Part shown: positions 37,951 through 50,827 of the stretch, piece by piece | How the letters are laid out: each line of letters begins with the position of its first letter | Position numbering within the stretch: position 1 is the first letter of the stretch | From: Ottelia alismoides | Taxonomy: Eukaryota; Streptophyta; Magnoliopsida; Alismatales; Hydrocharitaceae | NCBI GenBank assembly: GCA_037367405.1 | Contig: JAZKJV010003278.1 | Location: forward strand, 496,001 to 560,000 | Direction of reading: 5' to 3' | Length of the DNA: 64,000 bases | The notes under the pieces: generated by a model | The model's database searches: none | Seen by the model: the letters and a program-made list of their open reading frames with translations, nothing else | Told to the model about the DNA's origin: nothing | Made by a program: the position numbers and the translations under genes

Positions 37951-38778
37951 ATGTTTCTCATGTTTCCCATTATGGCTTCTGGAGTTGTGGGGTTGAGGCT
38001 ATTCCTTGTTGTACATTCCTCTTTAAGTCCTTTCTTTACTGCTGGCGTGTACTCTATGGCTTTCATCAATGGCATATTCAAGATCAAGTTCTAAATGATT
38101 TCCACAATCGACAGATCAGAAAAAGTATTTTTAAAATTTTTTTGGTCTTCATGAATTCGTAGTGGGGACACTTTTCCTACAAATCTCAGAATCTTTCCCA
38201 CTCTTCAGGAATCTTCTCGTGGGGATGCTAGATGAAGCTAGATATGCGGGTGTGCATCCAATTCAAGTGACCAAGATGATAAAACTTGTGGAGAAATGAA
38301 AACTTCAGTTCCTCCCATGTCATCACTACGTTCCCCAGATGATTCTCCTAATAAAGAACCTTGTCTTGGAGGCTGAATGGGAAGGTGGTCATCTTGACTA
38401 CCCCTAGAGGAATATTAGGGTAGTGTGTAGTAGCACAGATGTGGCCTAATTATTGTAGGTGGAGGTATGGTACTTCTATTTTGTTCCCGTGGAAGGATAG
38501 GAGTAGAGACAAAAATTGCGGCTTCAGCTCAATGTGGCATGGATTGGTGGAATCTAAATCCACTTAGTGACACGGCTTGCTCCAATGTTGTAGGTCTACT
38601 TCAAAGTTGGCTTTGGTGGTCTTGCCTCTCCTCTTCCACTACAGGGTCTACCTAGTGATAGTTTATCTTCCTTATCATCTCTGCTCATCTCATCCTCTAT
38701 GTTTAGGTCATCCTCTCCTCTAGCTTCTCTCTCATTGGTTCTCCTCCTCAAGTCATTCATCATTTCTTGAAAGGTGAC
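37951..38778 (-). pseudogene. Element C gag remnant
   Basis: No long frame remains, but broken frames on the minus strand give TWEELKFSFLHKFYHLG-like and EEWERF...EKCPHYE-like text near 38170-38340. These correspond to the capsid segments WEQLRNEYLKKYYPLG and HEAWDRFRELIERCPHH of elements B and E. The region is cut at 38778 by solo LTR D (TSD 38774-38778). The plus-strand frame 37843-38094 is a shadow. Confidence 0.6.
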
Positions 38779-41700
38779 TAACGAATCCGAAATCCGCTTG
38801 TTAAAAAGATGTAGTAATTTGTTCGTGCGTAAAATTAATGTGTGATTTTGTTGTTCGTTGTAGGCAGCAATCGGAATCGGTCAAGAAAATAACCACAAAT
38901 AATTATTCAATTTTTAATCGAGTGGTTTTATGTTTATTTTACTTGGGCAAGTCCCAAGGTCGAACACAAGGAGGCAAAGGAACAACCAAGAATTATGTCT
39001 ATCAAAATTCGAGCGCGGTTTTCGAGGCGGTTTGTTTTTGGAATTTTTAATGCAATAAAGGATGCAAAATGCAAATTTGACCTATTTTAGGGACTAAAAT
39101 GACAATTAAGCTTAAACGATGTCCGAAAAATATGAAACTTGGCCATGATGCAAAATATGATGAAATAAATGCATTGTATTTTTTTTGGAATTTTTGGATG
39201 CAATATGAATTTTTTTATGAATTTTTAAATGTAAACAGAATGAATTTCAATATTTAATTATAATAAATAATAAACCTACTTATTTTCAGGGGATAAAATT
39301 ATCTAAGTTCTGTCACTAGGTGATGGATCTCAGAAAAATCCTAAACCTCGAAAATGTGAGATTTAATACCTAATAAAAATCAAATACTGAAATATGTAAA
39401 ATGATTTTTACAGGGCAATCTATGCATGTAAATGAAAAACTTTTTGGGCACAATGTCAAGCACAATTAACTCTACAATATGTGATTTTTTGGGAAATTTT
39501 AAAGCAACGGTTAATAATAGCAAATTTAAGAGCATAAATTGGTCAAAGTTTGCAATTTTCCACAAAAATAATTATTCACTAATTAACCGTCAATCATAAA
39601 AATGTCCACAATGTGTCAACATGTAGAGAATTAAATGACAAACATCATGATATTTTTGGATAAATAAAATAAGGCAAAGAAGAGTCAGAGAATACAGGGG
39701 AACACATGGGTATAAGTGCAATAAAATAAATTAAATAAATACTGCAAATAATGTATTTGTAATTACCGAATAGTAGGGGGTTTTTGCAAAATAACCCGAG
39801 GGCCACGTGCGTAGCATGTGCCCTCCAGATGGCGGGGCTGGTGCGCAAAAAGAAGATCCTCCAGGGGGCTCTTTCGTAATTTACCCAGAGGGTCACATAC
39901 GATGCACGTGACCCTTGGGGATGACTCTTCTTGCGTTCCCCACGCACGTGCCTCGAACGTGCTGGGGTCTCGGGCTTCGGGCCCCGTGCACGATGGAGGA
40001 GCTGCTGAGGCGTGCCTTCGGCGGAAGGTGCGATGGCCGGACGCGGCAGAGTCGATGGTTGAAGCCGGAGGCGATGATGGCGGTGGATGGGATGCTCCGG
40101 CAGAGGACGGTGATGCGTAGCCCAACCAAGACGGTGGAGCAGCGTTGGTGAAGAAGCCAGGCGGAGGCGAGGCGGAGTGCCGGCGGTGACCAACATGACT
40201 GGAGGTGGCGAGCTAGCGGTGTTGTCGATCGGAGAAGGCATGATCGATGGCGGTGTCGTAGATGGTAGATGAAGTCGTCGTCGTTGGCTCGACACCGAGG
40301 CAAAGCAGCAGGAGTAGGCACGGAAGCGTCGTGGTCTGCAACGGCGTCGAGGGTACGCCGGATCTCGTCGGGAAGAAGGCAGAGCTCGGGCTGTCACCAC
40401 CGAGCTCCGTGGCCAAGGAATGCAACCAGCGGATGATCCTAGAGGTGCGGCGGCGAGGAGCTTAAATAGGGGAGGGGGTCTTTGCCGGAGAAGGAAAGGT
40501 TCGAGCGACGATCTAATTGGATTTCGTCAGGGTTTGAGGATCGATTGATGAGGCATTTTGAGATCGACTTGACGAAGAAGGAAGGAGATCGAAGATGGAA
40601 GATACACGGCAGACGGTTGCGAGATATGCGGAGGCGAATCGGAGTTGGCGAGATAGGCGGCGAAAACGACGAGGGCGGCGGTGCTCGATTTGGTAAAGGA
40701 GGTGGGAGCTGGAAGATGTGTCGGGGCCGTCCGATCAGCCGAGATCGGACGGCCTGAATGGTGACGCGTGGCGCTGGAGGTTAAGGGGAGTGGGTGCGCG
40801 GGGCACGTGCAGAGCACGCGCCTTGGAGGCACGTGCGACACACGTGCGTCCATTTTAATTTAATTTTTATTTTATAAAAATGATAATAAATAAGCCAAAA
40901 ATTGCTGATACGTGGCGACCCCAGGAGCTGCCACGTGTCAGCACCAGAAAAATCGAAAAATAAATAGTTTGTAAAATAAAAAAGAAATAGTAAGCGGCCT
41001 CGGATCGAAAAAGTTCCTTCATGAAAATTGCTTGTCTCGATGAGATCTACAACTTTCATGAAGATATAAAAACCAAAATCGATCAAATGCATAAAGTGAT
41101 TTTTTGGGGTATCCCAAGTACATAGAATACCTTGATTTTTGGGTTTTGTAATTTTTATGTCATTTTTTAAACCAGATAAAAATCCGAAAAAATATGATAA
41201 AATCAAAGATAAATATTTACACATTAATCTATTTTTTTGGATTTTTATTCATTAATAAAAAGAAGAAATCAAATAAATCACGAAAAAGATCAATTTTGTA
41301 CAGGAAGTTAGTGAAGACTCGGACCCAATTTGTCTCTTTGATTTCAGGCTCAATTTGGATTTGGATTTTTACGCATTTTAATAAAACTTTTATCAAAGAA
41401 GACAAACAAAAAAGAAATAAACTAAAATAGGTCAAATATGTACATAAAATAATAGGTCAAAATTAGCTAAAATACAAAATGTATAAAAGAGGCCCAAAAC
41501 CCAACTTTCACAGGCACTGGATGAGGAAGATATGAGGTTTTTAGTCCGGAAATCCTGAAAGTAGGGTTTGGGTTTTTGGTCCACTTATTTGGGTTAGTGA
41601 TTTTTTGTATTTTTCATTTATTCTTTTTAGTGATATGTACACAGATGGAGGTGTTTTTGTGTCATTCGGAATTAGCATGAATGAGATAAAAATAAGGGAA

Positions 41701-41894
41701 GTTAGGCTATTCACAGGTCATTTTTGGCTAGGATTTTTGGCTTCTTATTTTGTGCAGAAATTAGTGCTAAAATGCAATTCTGATGAAAACATGCATGAAT
41801 GCTAATTATGCAGAATAGATGCAGAAATGCTGTTGATTTTGAGGGATTTGAGCTTAATGAATGAGACTTAGAGTGATGAATTCGAGATTCATCA
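38779..41894 (-). mobile_element. Element D: solo LTR of a fourth Athila-type family
   Basis: 3116 bp, flanked by perfect TSDs GTGAC (38774-38778 and 41895-41899). In minus orientation it starts TGATGAATC and ends at TAACG's complement, with the terminal CA changed to TA. It carries GGTCGAACACAAGGAG at 38958-38973 and the complement of ATGAAAGTTGTAGAT at 41045-41059. A GC-rich block at 39770-40850 has many overlapping frames on both strands (up to 251 codons at 39645-40400); these fall in the LTR leader-like region and have no recognisable domain. A TATA-like CTATTTAAGC lies at 40460-40469 (minus). Confidence 0.85.
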
Positions 41895-44275
41895 GTGACC
41901 TAGGCCAATCCTTGGTTCGTCAATTGTTACTGGATTGCTTGAATTGATGTGAGGAGTTGTATACTGAGTTGATGTCATTCTAAGTTGTATATTGTCCATC
42001 CCCTGTTATGGCTACTCAGCCTATTGTGGCAGTGGTCCCTTCCCTCTTCCTATATGAGCCATTTCTGGTTCTGCTTGTGACTATGGCTCTTGATCTAGTT
42101 CTTGATCTGCATGGTTGAATAAACCTGATCAGTCTTTATGCTGAGATAAGTCAAGAATTAAGATTAATCCTAGATGGTTGTAAATGGAGAACATAATATT
42201 GACAGAAATCGATCTCCATCCACAAGGGGTTGGTTTTGGGACAAGAGTAATCCCAATTTATTTGGAGAGGAAGAGTTTGTTCGGGCTACAAGTCCATCCC
42301 GAACAATAGATTTATTGGATAAAGGCAAGTTTTGAAAGAAGAAAGGATCTTGAGTCCAAGGAGAAGTTTGTAAGATCCGAACTGATTTACTGGAGATCTC
42401 CCCGCATTATTAGAGATGTCGGCGACACGGAATCGATGTGGGTGTTGACGAAGTCCCGACTAAACCATCCATGGGACGACATCCAAGAAGGTCAAAAGGA
42501 TATAGATAATGGATGAAAGATACATGGATGGACAAGAAATAAAATGAGTGTAAAATAGTATACGACTCGAAGTGAACAGGGGTCAAGAGGAAATATACAA
42601 AAGAGAAAATGCGACAAAATGGCACAAAGGCACGATATTTTTGATCTTGATCTTAACAAAACTAATCAATTAAGCCCTAATGCAATGGATTCACCAACTC
42701 GACCCATGAAGTTGTGAAGGTTCAACAATTATCTTTGTATGTTTTAGATTGATTATGAGGCAATTATATTTGAATAAATCCTTAAGCACTAATTATATAG
42801 GAGCGAGAACACTGTCGAAAAAGTATCTTGTACTTGTCCTCCTTCTATATAACATGTATCCTACACTTTTTGATGTCCTTGTGTCCGGATATGGATTTCC
42901 TACTCAGACAAAGAAAAAGAGTGAGGAAGTCGATAGTGGCGATGTCAATATTCCGGGTCCAGTCTGCAACAGAATCACCCGTGAGTGGACAAGAGCCTAC
43001 TCAGACGTGCGTTGGTGAGACAGGCACCCCCATGAAGGCATGGCCTAAGCTCAAATACTTTGGAAATGGTTGGTGTTCTACACAAGGCAAGAACACCATC
43101 GTCGACCAAGTCCTACTCGCCCGCGTACGATAGCGGCGCCAGTACTTCAGAAATCCATGTGTACAACAAGGCAGTATCCAGGATGTGTTTTTGGATGTAG
43201 TCCTTATGATAGAGCTCTCTCACTTAGGAAGGAAACCTCCTTCCTCAACAATACCTGAAAACAATGAGGGCTTTGCTCACCCAGTGCAATGAATCCAATT
43301 AATCAATTTTATTTAGGTCAAGTATTTTAGCAGTCCCTTTTTATTTTTTTGTGTTATCACTTACTTTGAGTAGATTCAATACATGCGCCTAATGTTTTTG
43401 TTGGTTTTCTTTTTGTCTAGGTTGTAAAAATCATAGGGATAAAGCAGAAATGCAATGCAAGTAGAAAAGCAATGATGAACGCTCAGATAAAAGACTCACA
43501 ATGATTCCCAGCTCTCTCCATGTGGGATGCAAGGTAGAATTTTTTAGACCTAATCTATATGCATATGCAACGATGAAATTTCCCTAAGAGTAGTAAGTGC
43601 TATAATCATGATGAATTGAATGTCAATCCCTAGAATAATACCCAAAAGTACAGTGTTGGAGGCAACCTCATGCCTGCCACAACATGTCCTGTAAGCATTG
43701 TATGGTCCTCTCTCGGTACTCGATGACCACTCTAAGATTTAACAATTAATTTTGAGAAAAGTCCAATCGAAATGTAATCTATAGGAACATGAATTGCCTT
43801 AGCGATGTGGACCTACGTACCGAGCAAGCACACCTAGATCTAAAGGCTCAATTATAGAAAACAAATGAAAACAAAGGAGGAAAACTTAAAAAACAGGAAA
43901 CAAAGAAAAGTAAAGGCGATAAAAATCATGAAAACCCAGTGAGTGCCAAGTGAACAAACACTTGGAAATTAGGCACGAATTTTCAATTGTCCAAGTACCT
44001 GTATTGTTACAAATTAATAAATGCACTCTCTCACAAACATAAAATAAAAAATCTATGATAAATTCCTCTCTCTCTCTTGCTTTCACCTCTTGGTCCACAG
44101 GTAGAAGGACCAAGTCTTCTCGATTTAGGTGCCTCAACCAACTAGGCGGTCGCCATCGTCTTAAAGTCCCTTGCAAGAAAAATAGAAGAGATATATCGTC
44201 ACAATAAACAATTTAATCAAATAAAAGAGAAATTAAATAAATAAAAATGACCCAAAATTCTATCCAACGCGTTGC
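41895..44275 (-). other. Element C gag start and untranslated leader
   Basis: Resumes after the solo LTR. The first ~250 bp may hold the gag N-terminus, but frames are too broken to prove it. The block at 42890-43270 is the reverse complement of the conserved leader of A and E ('aggattagagcc', 'ccgaagta', 'gcgagtagg'). The 70-101-codon frames here overlap and have no domain. Confidence 0.55.
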
Positions 44276-44293
44276 TCCCTAGCAATGGTGCCA
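44276..44293 (-). other. Element C primer-binding site (tRNA-Asp, decayed)
   Basis: The minus strand reads TGGCACCATTGCTAGGGA, two bases inside the LTR. It differs from the intact site at four positions, all transitions. Confidence 0.8.
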
Positions 44294-44295
44294 TT

Positions 44296-47015
44296 TGACG
44301 AACACGATGATAAATGGATCTAAAATGAGCCTCATAAGGTGAAGACTCAGTCTCTATGATGACCTCTCCATAACCGCATTCAATCAACAATCAACCCACA
44401 CAAGAAATAAATAAGCCAAGCAAAATGGTCAAAATTTATTATAACCTACGATAAAATATATAGCAGATAAGTACAATAGGGGTCGAACACAAGGAGAATA
44501 GTTGATATACAACAAAATTGGCTAAAAATGGACAATAAATATTTTTGGGCCATTTAGGGATTTTTGGATTTTTGTGTGTTTTAATTATTTAATTTTTTAG
44601 AATTTTTGTTTTTATATTTCTTTAGATTTTTAATTTAATAATTTTTATTTTCTTTTTATATTTTCTAATTTTTAGTTTTTGAATTAATTAATAATAATAT
44701 GAGGATATATATGTATGTATATATATATATAAAGAGATGGCTTTTCTTTTTATAAATATAGCTACAAGGACTTAAAAAGCAGAAAATAAAATGTTTTCGG
44801 CTTTTTTATTTTTTTTCTATATTTTTGATATTTTTCTAAGATTTTCTACTATTTTATATTTTTTGATTAAATTAGTTAGCCAAAATTGTAGTTAAGATAA
44901 ATAGGTCGAATTGCTTTGGAATTTAAAAATATCTAAATAGCTCAAAATTTTCCAAAACTATTTTTACTATGTAATAAGTATAATAGATAAATTAAGAAAT
45001 TGAAACAACTATTTTTAGAGTTTTAGAGAATTTTTTATATTTTTTGTAAGGATTTTGGAAATTTTTTATTTTTAATGTTTTCTTTTTCTATTTCTAGAGA
45101 TTTTTGAACTGTAGTATCAAAATACTATAATAAATAAATCTAATTTTTTTTTGTAATTTTTCAAAATGTTTTTATAATTAGTTTTTATGTATTTTTAAAT
45201 GCAAACAGGGGTCAATAGCTTAGTTTTTTTTAATAATTAGAAAATAAACCCTAAATAACTAACCAAAAATATATGTGATATATATATGTATTGTAGTTAT
45301 GGTATTTTTCTATGAATTTTTAGAGGCCTGGAGCATTTTTAATAACTCAAAATCTACAAAAAGAAAATACAAAGTGGTAGGGGTATTTACGTAAATAAAT
45401 AATGTTCTTGGACCGTAGCCAAAAAAACTCAAAGTACTATAGGACCAAAAATGCAATTTTCCAAAATATATCAAATAAATAATTCCTATAGGGATATTCC
45501 TGCAATTAATACCAAATCCAGGGGGTCATATGCAATTTGAATGGAAAATATTACACTAAATATAGACTAAAGTGAAATAAATAAAACATAGGGGTTTTAG
45601 GTGCAAAGTTCCCATTCTCCTCATGCGTATGGGCACGTGAGGTGATGTGTATTGGACCTAAATGCAAATAAGGGAAGTACAAGGGATGAAATACAAATTT
45701 TAAAAAAATATTTATGCTATAGATAAATGTTTGAGTATTTGAAATAAAATACAAAAATGTGAAGGAGTATCTATGAAAATTACACTACAAGCCCGATCCA
45801 ACGGTGGATGGTCTTCACAGAACACGTGGCACGCATCTGATGGTTGATACCAATTCGGCCGGATGGCTTGGATAAGATCCGCTGGAGGAGATCAACGGTC
45901 AGGGCTTCATGCATCCAACGGTTGTTGAACACCTCGGTGTAGGCTCTTGATCAAATGATAGAGAGGATGAGTGCAAGAACATGTCAAGAACACTGCACGG
46001 TCAAGCTTCCATCTACTCTTCCTCGCTCCTCCGGTCGCCTGGGAAGCTTCGTGCTGGTGCAAAATGGAGCTATCTCTCCTTTGCATCGGGTGGCGAACTT
46101 AGAAGTGCCCCTAGAGCACTAACGAGTTCTGGTGAGGTCGGGGAAGCAAGGGGTCTCCAGGTGCCTCTTTCTAAGTCAAAATCGACCCACTAGGGATCCT
46201 TTGGCCCTCCAGAACCTGTAGGAAGATAAGGCGCACAAAGATGATGGTTTTGGGGATCTCGTCAGGTCGGGTTGAGCGGATATGAGCTGAGCTCTCCGAC
46301 GACATGGTGGAATTGGAGAGCTAACTGCCTGATCTGAGCGAGATCAAGAGGGATGAAAGTGCTTGGGGTAAAGAGCATGTGAAGGGGGAGAGAATGGAAG
46401 AGACTGCGGTGGCAGAGGACGGTCGACATGAGTGTAAACAAGAGGCAGAGCCAGAGCTCTAGTGGGATATCTTTTTGGATTTTACGATAAATCAAATAGA
46501 ATTTTAGGTTATAAAAGACTACTCTACACTACTGCTATACCTAAAAACAAAAAAGAACAAGGAAAGAGGAGCTTCACCTGTCCTGGACTAGAGCGGAGCA
46601 AGCTGACGACAGAGCAGGTGGTAGTGCTCAGATTGACCTTGACTCGACGCCTCATGCCTTGTTGAATCCTCCTAAGGTCTTCTATTGTCACTTGGATTCG
46701 CTAGATGCATGAAGATTTTGGTTCTAGTAGTGTAAGAGGGATAAAAGAATCAAGGAATGACGGAAGAGATGTTATGTATAGGGCATCTTACTCGAGAAGT
46801 GGTTCTCGATACAGTGGCGCCTCGACTAAGAAATCATCTCAAAGTGAAAGTCTGAGGGTCGAGGTTCAAAAGTCAAGAAGGGATCAATCTGAATGGGTGC
46901 AAGGATTGGGCACGATAATTTGAGGAAGAAGGGTCAAAATTCTGACAGGTAGTTGAACCAAGGAGATAAGAGAGTTGACCTACGATCAACTGCTGCTTAG
47001 CCCTGATTGGGCCAC
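44296..47015 (-). repeat. Element C 5' LTR, interrupted by element E
   Basis: Starts TGACGAACACG next to the primer-binding site and aligns with 3066-4428 then 13055-14394. It ends at gggccac, where the equivalent 3' LTR sequence (near 14385) continues 'gtttgtacgc'. About 1.15 kb is missing and should lie right of element E. It keeps GGTCGAACACAAGGAG at 44481-44496. The frames at 45981-46923 are in the GC-richer LTR block. Confidence 0.8.
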
Positions 47016-50000
47016 TGATGAATCCACATTTCATCATCTTTATTCTATCATTTTGGCCTCAAAAACCCTAGCAAATGCTTGTAAATAGCATTAAATACTT
47101 CATCTTAGCATTCATGCATGTGCATGTAAATAGTGTATAAAATACTTTAATTAAAGCCAAAATTATAGAATAAATAAAAGAAAAGGAAAAGAATAAAATA
47201 TTGTAAATATTTTATGACCCAAACCCTCGAGACCTAGGCATCTTGATGAATTGGTCGACAAGGAATAAAGTAGGGGGAAATAAGGGCCAAATACCTATAC
47301 TTTTTAATACATCCTTTATTCATTTTGGGACCTATTTTTGGTTCCACTTTTTATACATCAAATAAAGAAACTTTGTACATAAAAGTTGTAGATAATTAAA
47401 TAAAGAAAAATACAAAATTGATTTCACTGAAAAATACTACACAAATAAAAAGTTATGGTCTGAATAAAAATCCAGAATCCCAACTTCCTAGACCCGTATC
47501 TCACAAATGAAAACTCCAAATGCACCAAACTCACCTTTAATTGTATATAGAATAAAATAAGCTATTTAATGGCGGTGTTTCGCATTTGGTGGACCTACGG
47601 TTTGAAAGTTGAGTTTTGGACCCCTATTGTATACTTGTACGGATTAAAATATTCCATTTATTATTTATTCATTATTTTTGTATTTTTTTTATTTTTATAA
47701 TTTTGTAAATATTATTTATAATAATTATGTGCATTAAAATCAGAATGAAAATGCAAAGAAAACTTGAAATAAAAATACTTGTATGCACAAAACACAGGTT
47801 TTTTACCTATATACATACCTATACATTACCTACTTATATTTTATCTAAAATACAAAACACATCAGAAAAATAAAATAAAAATCTTTCTAAGTGTATAAAA
47901 GTATTATATAAATTTACAAAATAATAAATAGAATTAAAGAAATTAAAAATACCAAAATAAAAATAAAAGAATAAGATATATAGGTAATATACCTATAAGG
48001 GGCATAATAGGTAACTTATAAATTTATATTCCATAAAAATAATTAAAAATCATAATAAAATACTACATAAAATAACGAATATTTTTTATTTAATAATCAT
48101 AATTTAATTCAGCCATTTCCTATTTTTAAATAATTTTACAAAATCTTTTTCCAGGGTTTTTCCTGGTTGGTCCACGTGGACCAACCAGGTGCAAACCCTA
48201 GTTGACCCCAGTCAACTAGGTGTCCTAGCCCTGCAGTTTCTGACCGAAGTGGGTTTTGACCCACTTTCTTGTTTTTTTCGAGGAACCCTCATTCACTCTT
48301 TCGTGTATCCTCCTACACAACTTCTGTTCCTCGTTGAATGGCGATTCACGCCTATGTGAATCCTTGGGCCGTGGGTCAAAGATCTGATCGAAGCACCTCG
48401 GCCTTTGGACCTCTCCAGGAATCGGGTCAAACAACTTAAAAACACCCCCTGGACTTCGATTCGACTTTGGAACCGTGATTCATCAAGTTCATCCCCCCTT
48501 GGAATCGCTCGAGCACCTTGGAGGTGACAGCTCCAGGTCTACTTCTTCGAGGCGGAGGATCAGCACGAGTTGGGCGCGTTCCAACCACACCTCCGGCGAG
48601 CTTTCCCGTGAGATATCTTCCCTCTGGCTCCGGCCATTGAGGCTGCCATCGATTCCATTTTTACCCTCAATGCATTCCTCGTAGTCTTAGGTTCATCCAG
48701 ATCTTCGTTACTCGTTAAATCAACCATCAAATCACCTGTTCGATTACCTCACTGGAGCGCAACTCCGGCGAGTGTACATCTCGCCGTTCCCCCCATTTCG
48801 AGAGCTCCTGGAGGTCGAGGCATTTTGCCCTCAACCTCCTTAACGTTTCTAAGTGCAGGTCTTCCCATTTTGAAGCACCTTGGGTCGTATTCGTCATCGC
48901 CGGAGGTACCTGGGTCGTTCTTCCTTCTCCGACATCGCGAGGAGGGTCTGGTGCTCGCCGCCACCTTTTGAGACCCCAGGCAAAGAGAGGGACCTTGCAG
49001 CAATTGCCTGGGCCCATTTTGAAGCACGCCGACAGCCGGAGCGAGGCGCTATCGTCGGAGGAAGGTCGCCACGGCGGACCTTTTCCCTGTTCTTCCACCG
49101 GCCGCCTCTGCCGTTGATTCATCAAGGAGCCCCAGACGTTACAGTCACCGTTGGATCGCCCGAGTCCAGCACCGTCGATCTCTTGTTGCGATCTAATCGT
49201 GGCCGTCTGATCTCGAAGCGGTATCAGGCGTCCCAGGCGCGCCACGGGTCCAAGTAACGGCCTCCCGCCGTCCGATCGCCTATTAAGTGAGGGTAAATTG
49301 CATCCAAGCCTTCGCTAAATTTTGTAATACGTAACTAGTTCCTAAACTTTCAGTTTCTCTTTTAATATTTTTGTAATAATTATAAATAGGACCCCGTGCT
49401 TTCGATATTTGCAAGTGAGTCCCTGCTAGGTCACGTGCACAGTGCGCTTGACCTTGGCATTTTTGCAGGCATACCCCGGACTCTTCGCTTATTGAACTTT
49501 AGTCCTGTAAAGTTTTTATTAAGTGCAAAGTTTTTGTGAAAATTGCAAGTAAGCCCTCGGGCTTTGTGGAAATTACATTTCAGTCCTCGCCAGGCGCGTG
49601 CAAGTCACGTGCCCTAGTGGGAAAATTGCTGTGACACCCCTGCGGGTTTTATAATTTGTGTTTGGTCTTGGAAATTAAATATTCAGTGTTACTTTTTAAG
49701 GAAAATTGCATATATGCCCCTGGACTTTTGGATATTTGCACTTATACCTCTGCCAGCTGTGACATTTTTGCTTGCTTGATCTATTTAATTAGGGCATCAT
49801 TTTAATTCCAAAAATTCTCAAAAATTAAACTTAAGCTCCTATGAGCTTGTACTTTAACGCCATATATTTAGTTTTTGATTATATTGCTTTTTCGTATTTA
49901 TTAAAAATCAAAAACATGCTTTTTATCTACTGTCTAGCTTAGAAAATACCAAAAAAAATAGTAAAATATCTCAAAAAATTCCAAAAAAATTCCCTACTGT

Positions 50001-50825
50001 CTACTTTAAGCTATTTTAGTGTCAGTCCAAAAATCACTAAAAATCTCAAAAGAAAAACCCTAAAAATTCAAAAACACACAAAAACTTCAAAAAAACATAT
50101 AAAATCATAGAAAACTAAAAAATTGTAAACTCAGGTTCTGTAGTCTCCTGTTTTTATTCTCTTTATTTGAAAAATAGTTTGAAATTTTTTTTGGCTATTT
50201 GATATTTTTAATTCCATTTTACCCTCAGTTAGTAGCTAAGTCACTGTTTTGCTTTATTTCAGTGTTTAAAAATACCAAAAATATTTCGAAAAATACCTAA
50301 AAATCATGAAAATAGTAAAAAATTATAAAATACCAAAAAGATTTTATTCCTGAATTTTTGGTTATTTTTGTATATTTTTAGAAATATTTTGTTATCCCTT
50401 TTATTACATTGTTTTTATATTCCAATATTGAAAAAGAAAAAAATATATAAAATATAAAATAGAAAAATCAAAAAATTAAAAATCAAAATACAAAATTAAA
50501 ATAAAAAAATTAATTAAAAATTAAAAACCCACAAAAATCATTTGCTTGCATAGTGTAGACAACACTCACATTCACTCACACACATTAGTTTGCTTCTACC
50601 CTGTTTGCTCCCTGTGTTCGAACTCTCTGCATACTTGCTTGCTATACATCTTTTGTGCAGAGTTAAAAAGAAATTTTAACTCCACATTTATTTCTAATTG
50701 TTTGATCTATAGTGTGGGTTAATTGTTGATTAAATACGAGATTCTTTTGAGGGTCGTCACAGCGACGGTCGTCTCCGCCTTGTGTGAGACACCAATTTAG
50801 ACTCTCTTGAATTTCGTGTTTATCA
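47016..50825 (+). repeat. Element E 5' LTR (3810 bp)
   Basis: Starts TGATGAATCC and ends TTTATCA. In order it has ATAAAAGTTGTAGAT (47379-47393), an AT-rich U3, a G-box palindrome and inverted W-box pair (48162-48220), a GC-rich block with Athila-type shadow frames (48200-49260), TATAAATAG (49381-49389), a run of degenerate 'attgca...gtccc' units (49288-49790), AT-rich DNA, and GCTCCCTGTGTTCGAAC (50607-50623). The 172- and 125-codon frames at 48727-49257 overlap on opposite strands and recur with breaks in the 3' LTR. Confidence 0.92.
48162..48220. promoter_or_regulatory. G-box palindrome and inverted W-box pair in the E LTR
   Basis: 48162-48189 is a perfect 28-bp palindrome centred on CACGTG (G-box, bZIP/bHLH site). 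Eight bases on, CCTAGTTGAC (48197-48206) and GTCAACTAGG (48211-48220) form an inverted repeat with 4-nt spacer carrying TTGACC and its complement (W-box, WRKY site). Both are unchanged in the 3' LTR (62567-62625). It lies about 1.15 kb into the LTR, upstream of the probable transcribed region. Binding is inferred only. Confidence 0.55.
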
Positions 50826-50827
50826 AA

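Larger units (their letters stand above)
3066..47015 (-). mobile_element. Element C: oldest host Athila-type LTR retrotransposon, minus strand, interrupted
   Basis: C reads right to left. Its 3' LTR is at 3066-15547 (split by element A), the polypurine tract at 15548, internal region 15548-44293, primer-binding site 44276-44293, and 5' LTR from 44296. That LTR is cut by element E at 47015; its remainder should lie beyond E, outside the window. Inside the internal region sit a DNA transposon (17871-19237), element B (20128-36663) and a solo LTR (38779-41894). The order on the minus strand is leader, gag, PR, RT, RNase H, integrase, hairpin array, 3' UTR. Without its insertions the internal part is about 7.7 kb. 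All coding is degenerate, as expected for the oldest layer. Confidence 0.85.

Noticed and set aside
39645..40400. 251-codon minus-strand frame in a GC-rich block
   Set aside because: It lies inside solo LTR D, overlaps several frames on both strands, and its Arg/Ser/Pro-rich composition is typical of GC-rich antisense translation.
48727..49257. 172-codon minus and 125-codon plus frames in the E LTR
   Set aside because: They overlap each other, and the same sequence in the 3' LTR (62944-63663) is open in different registers, so neither is under coding constraint.
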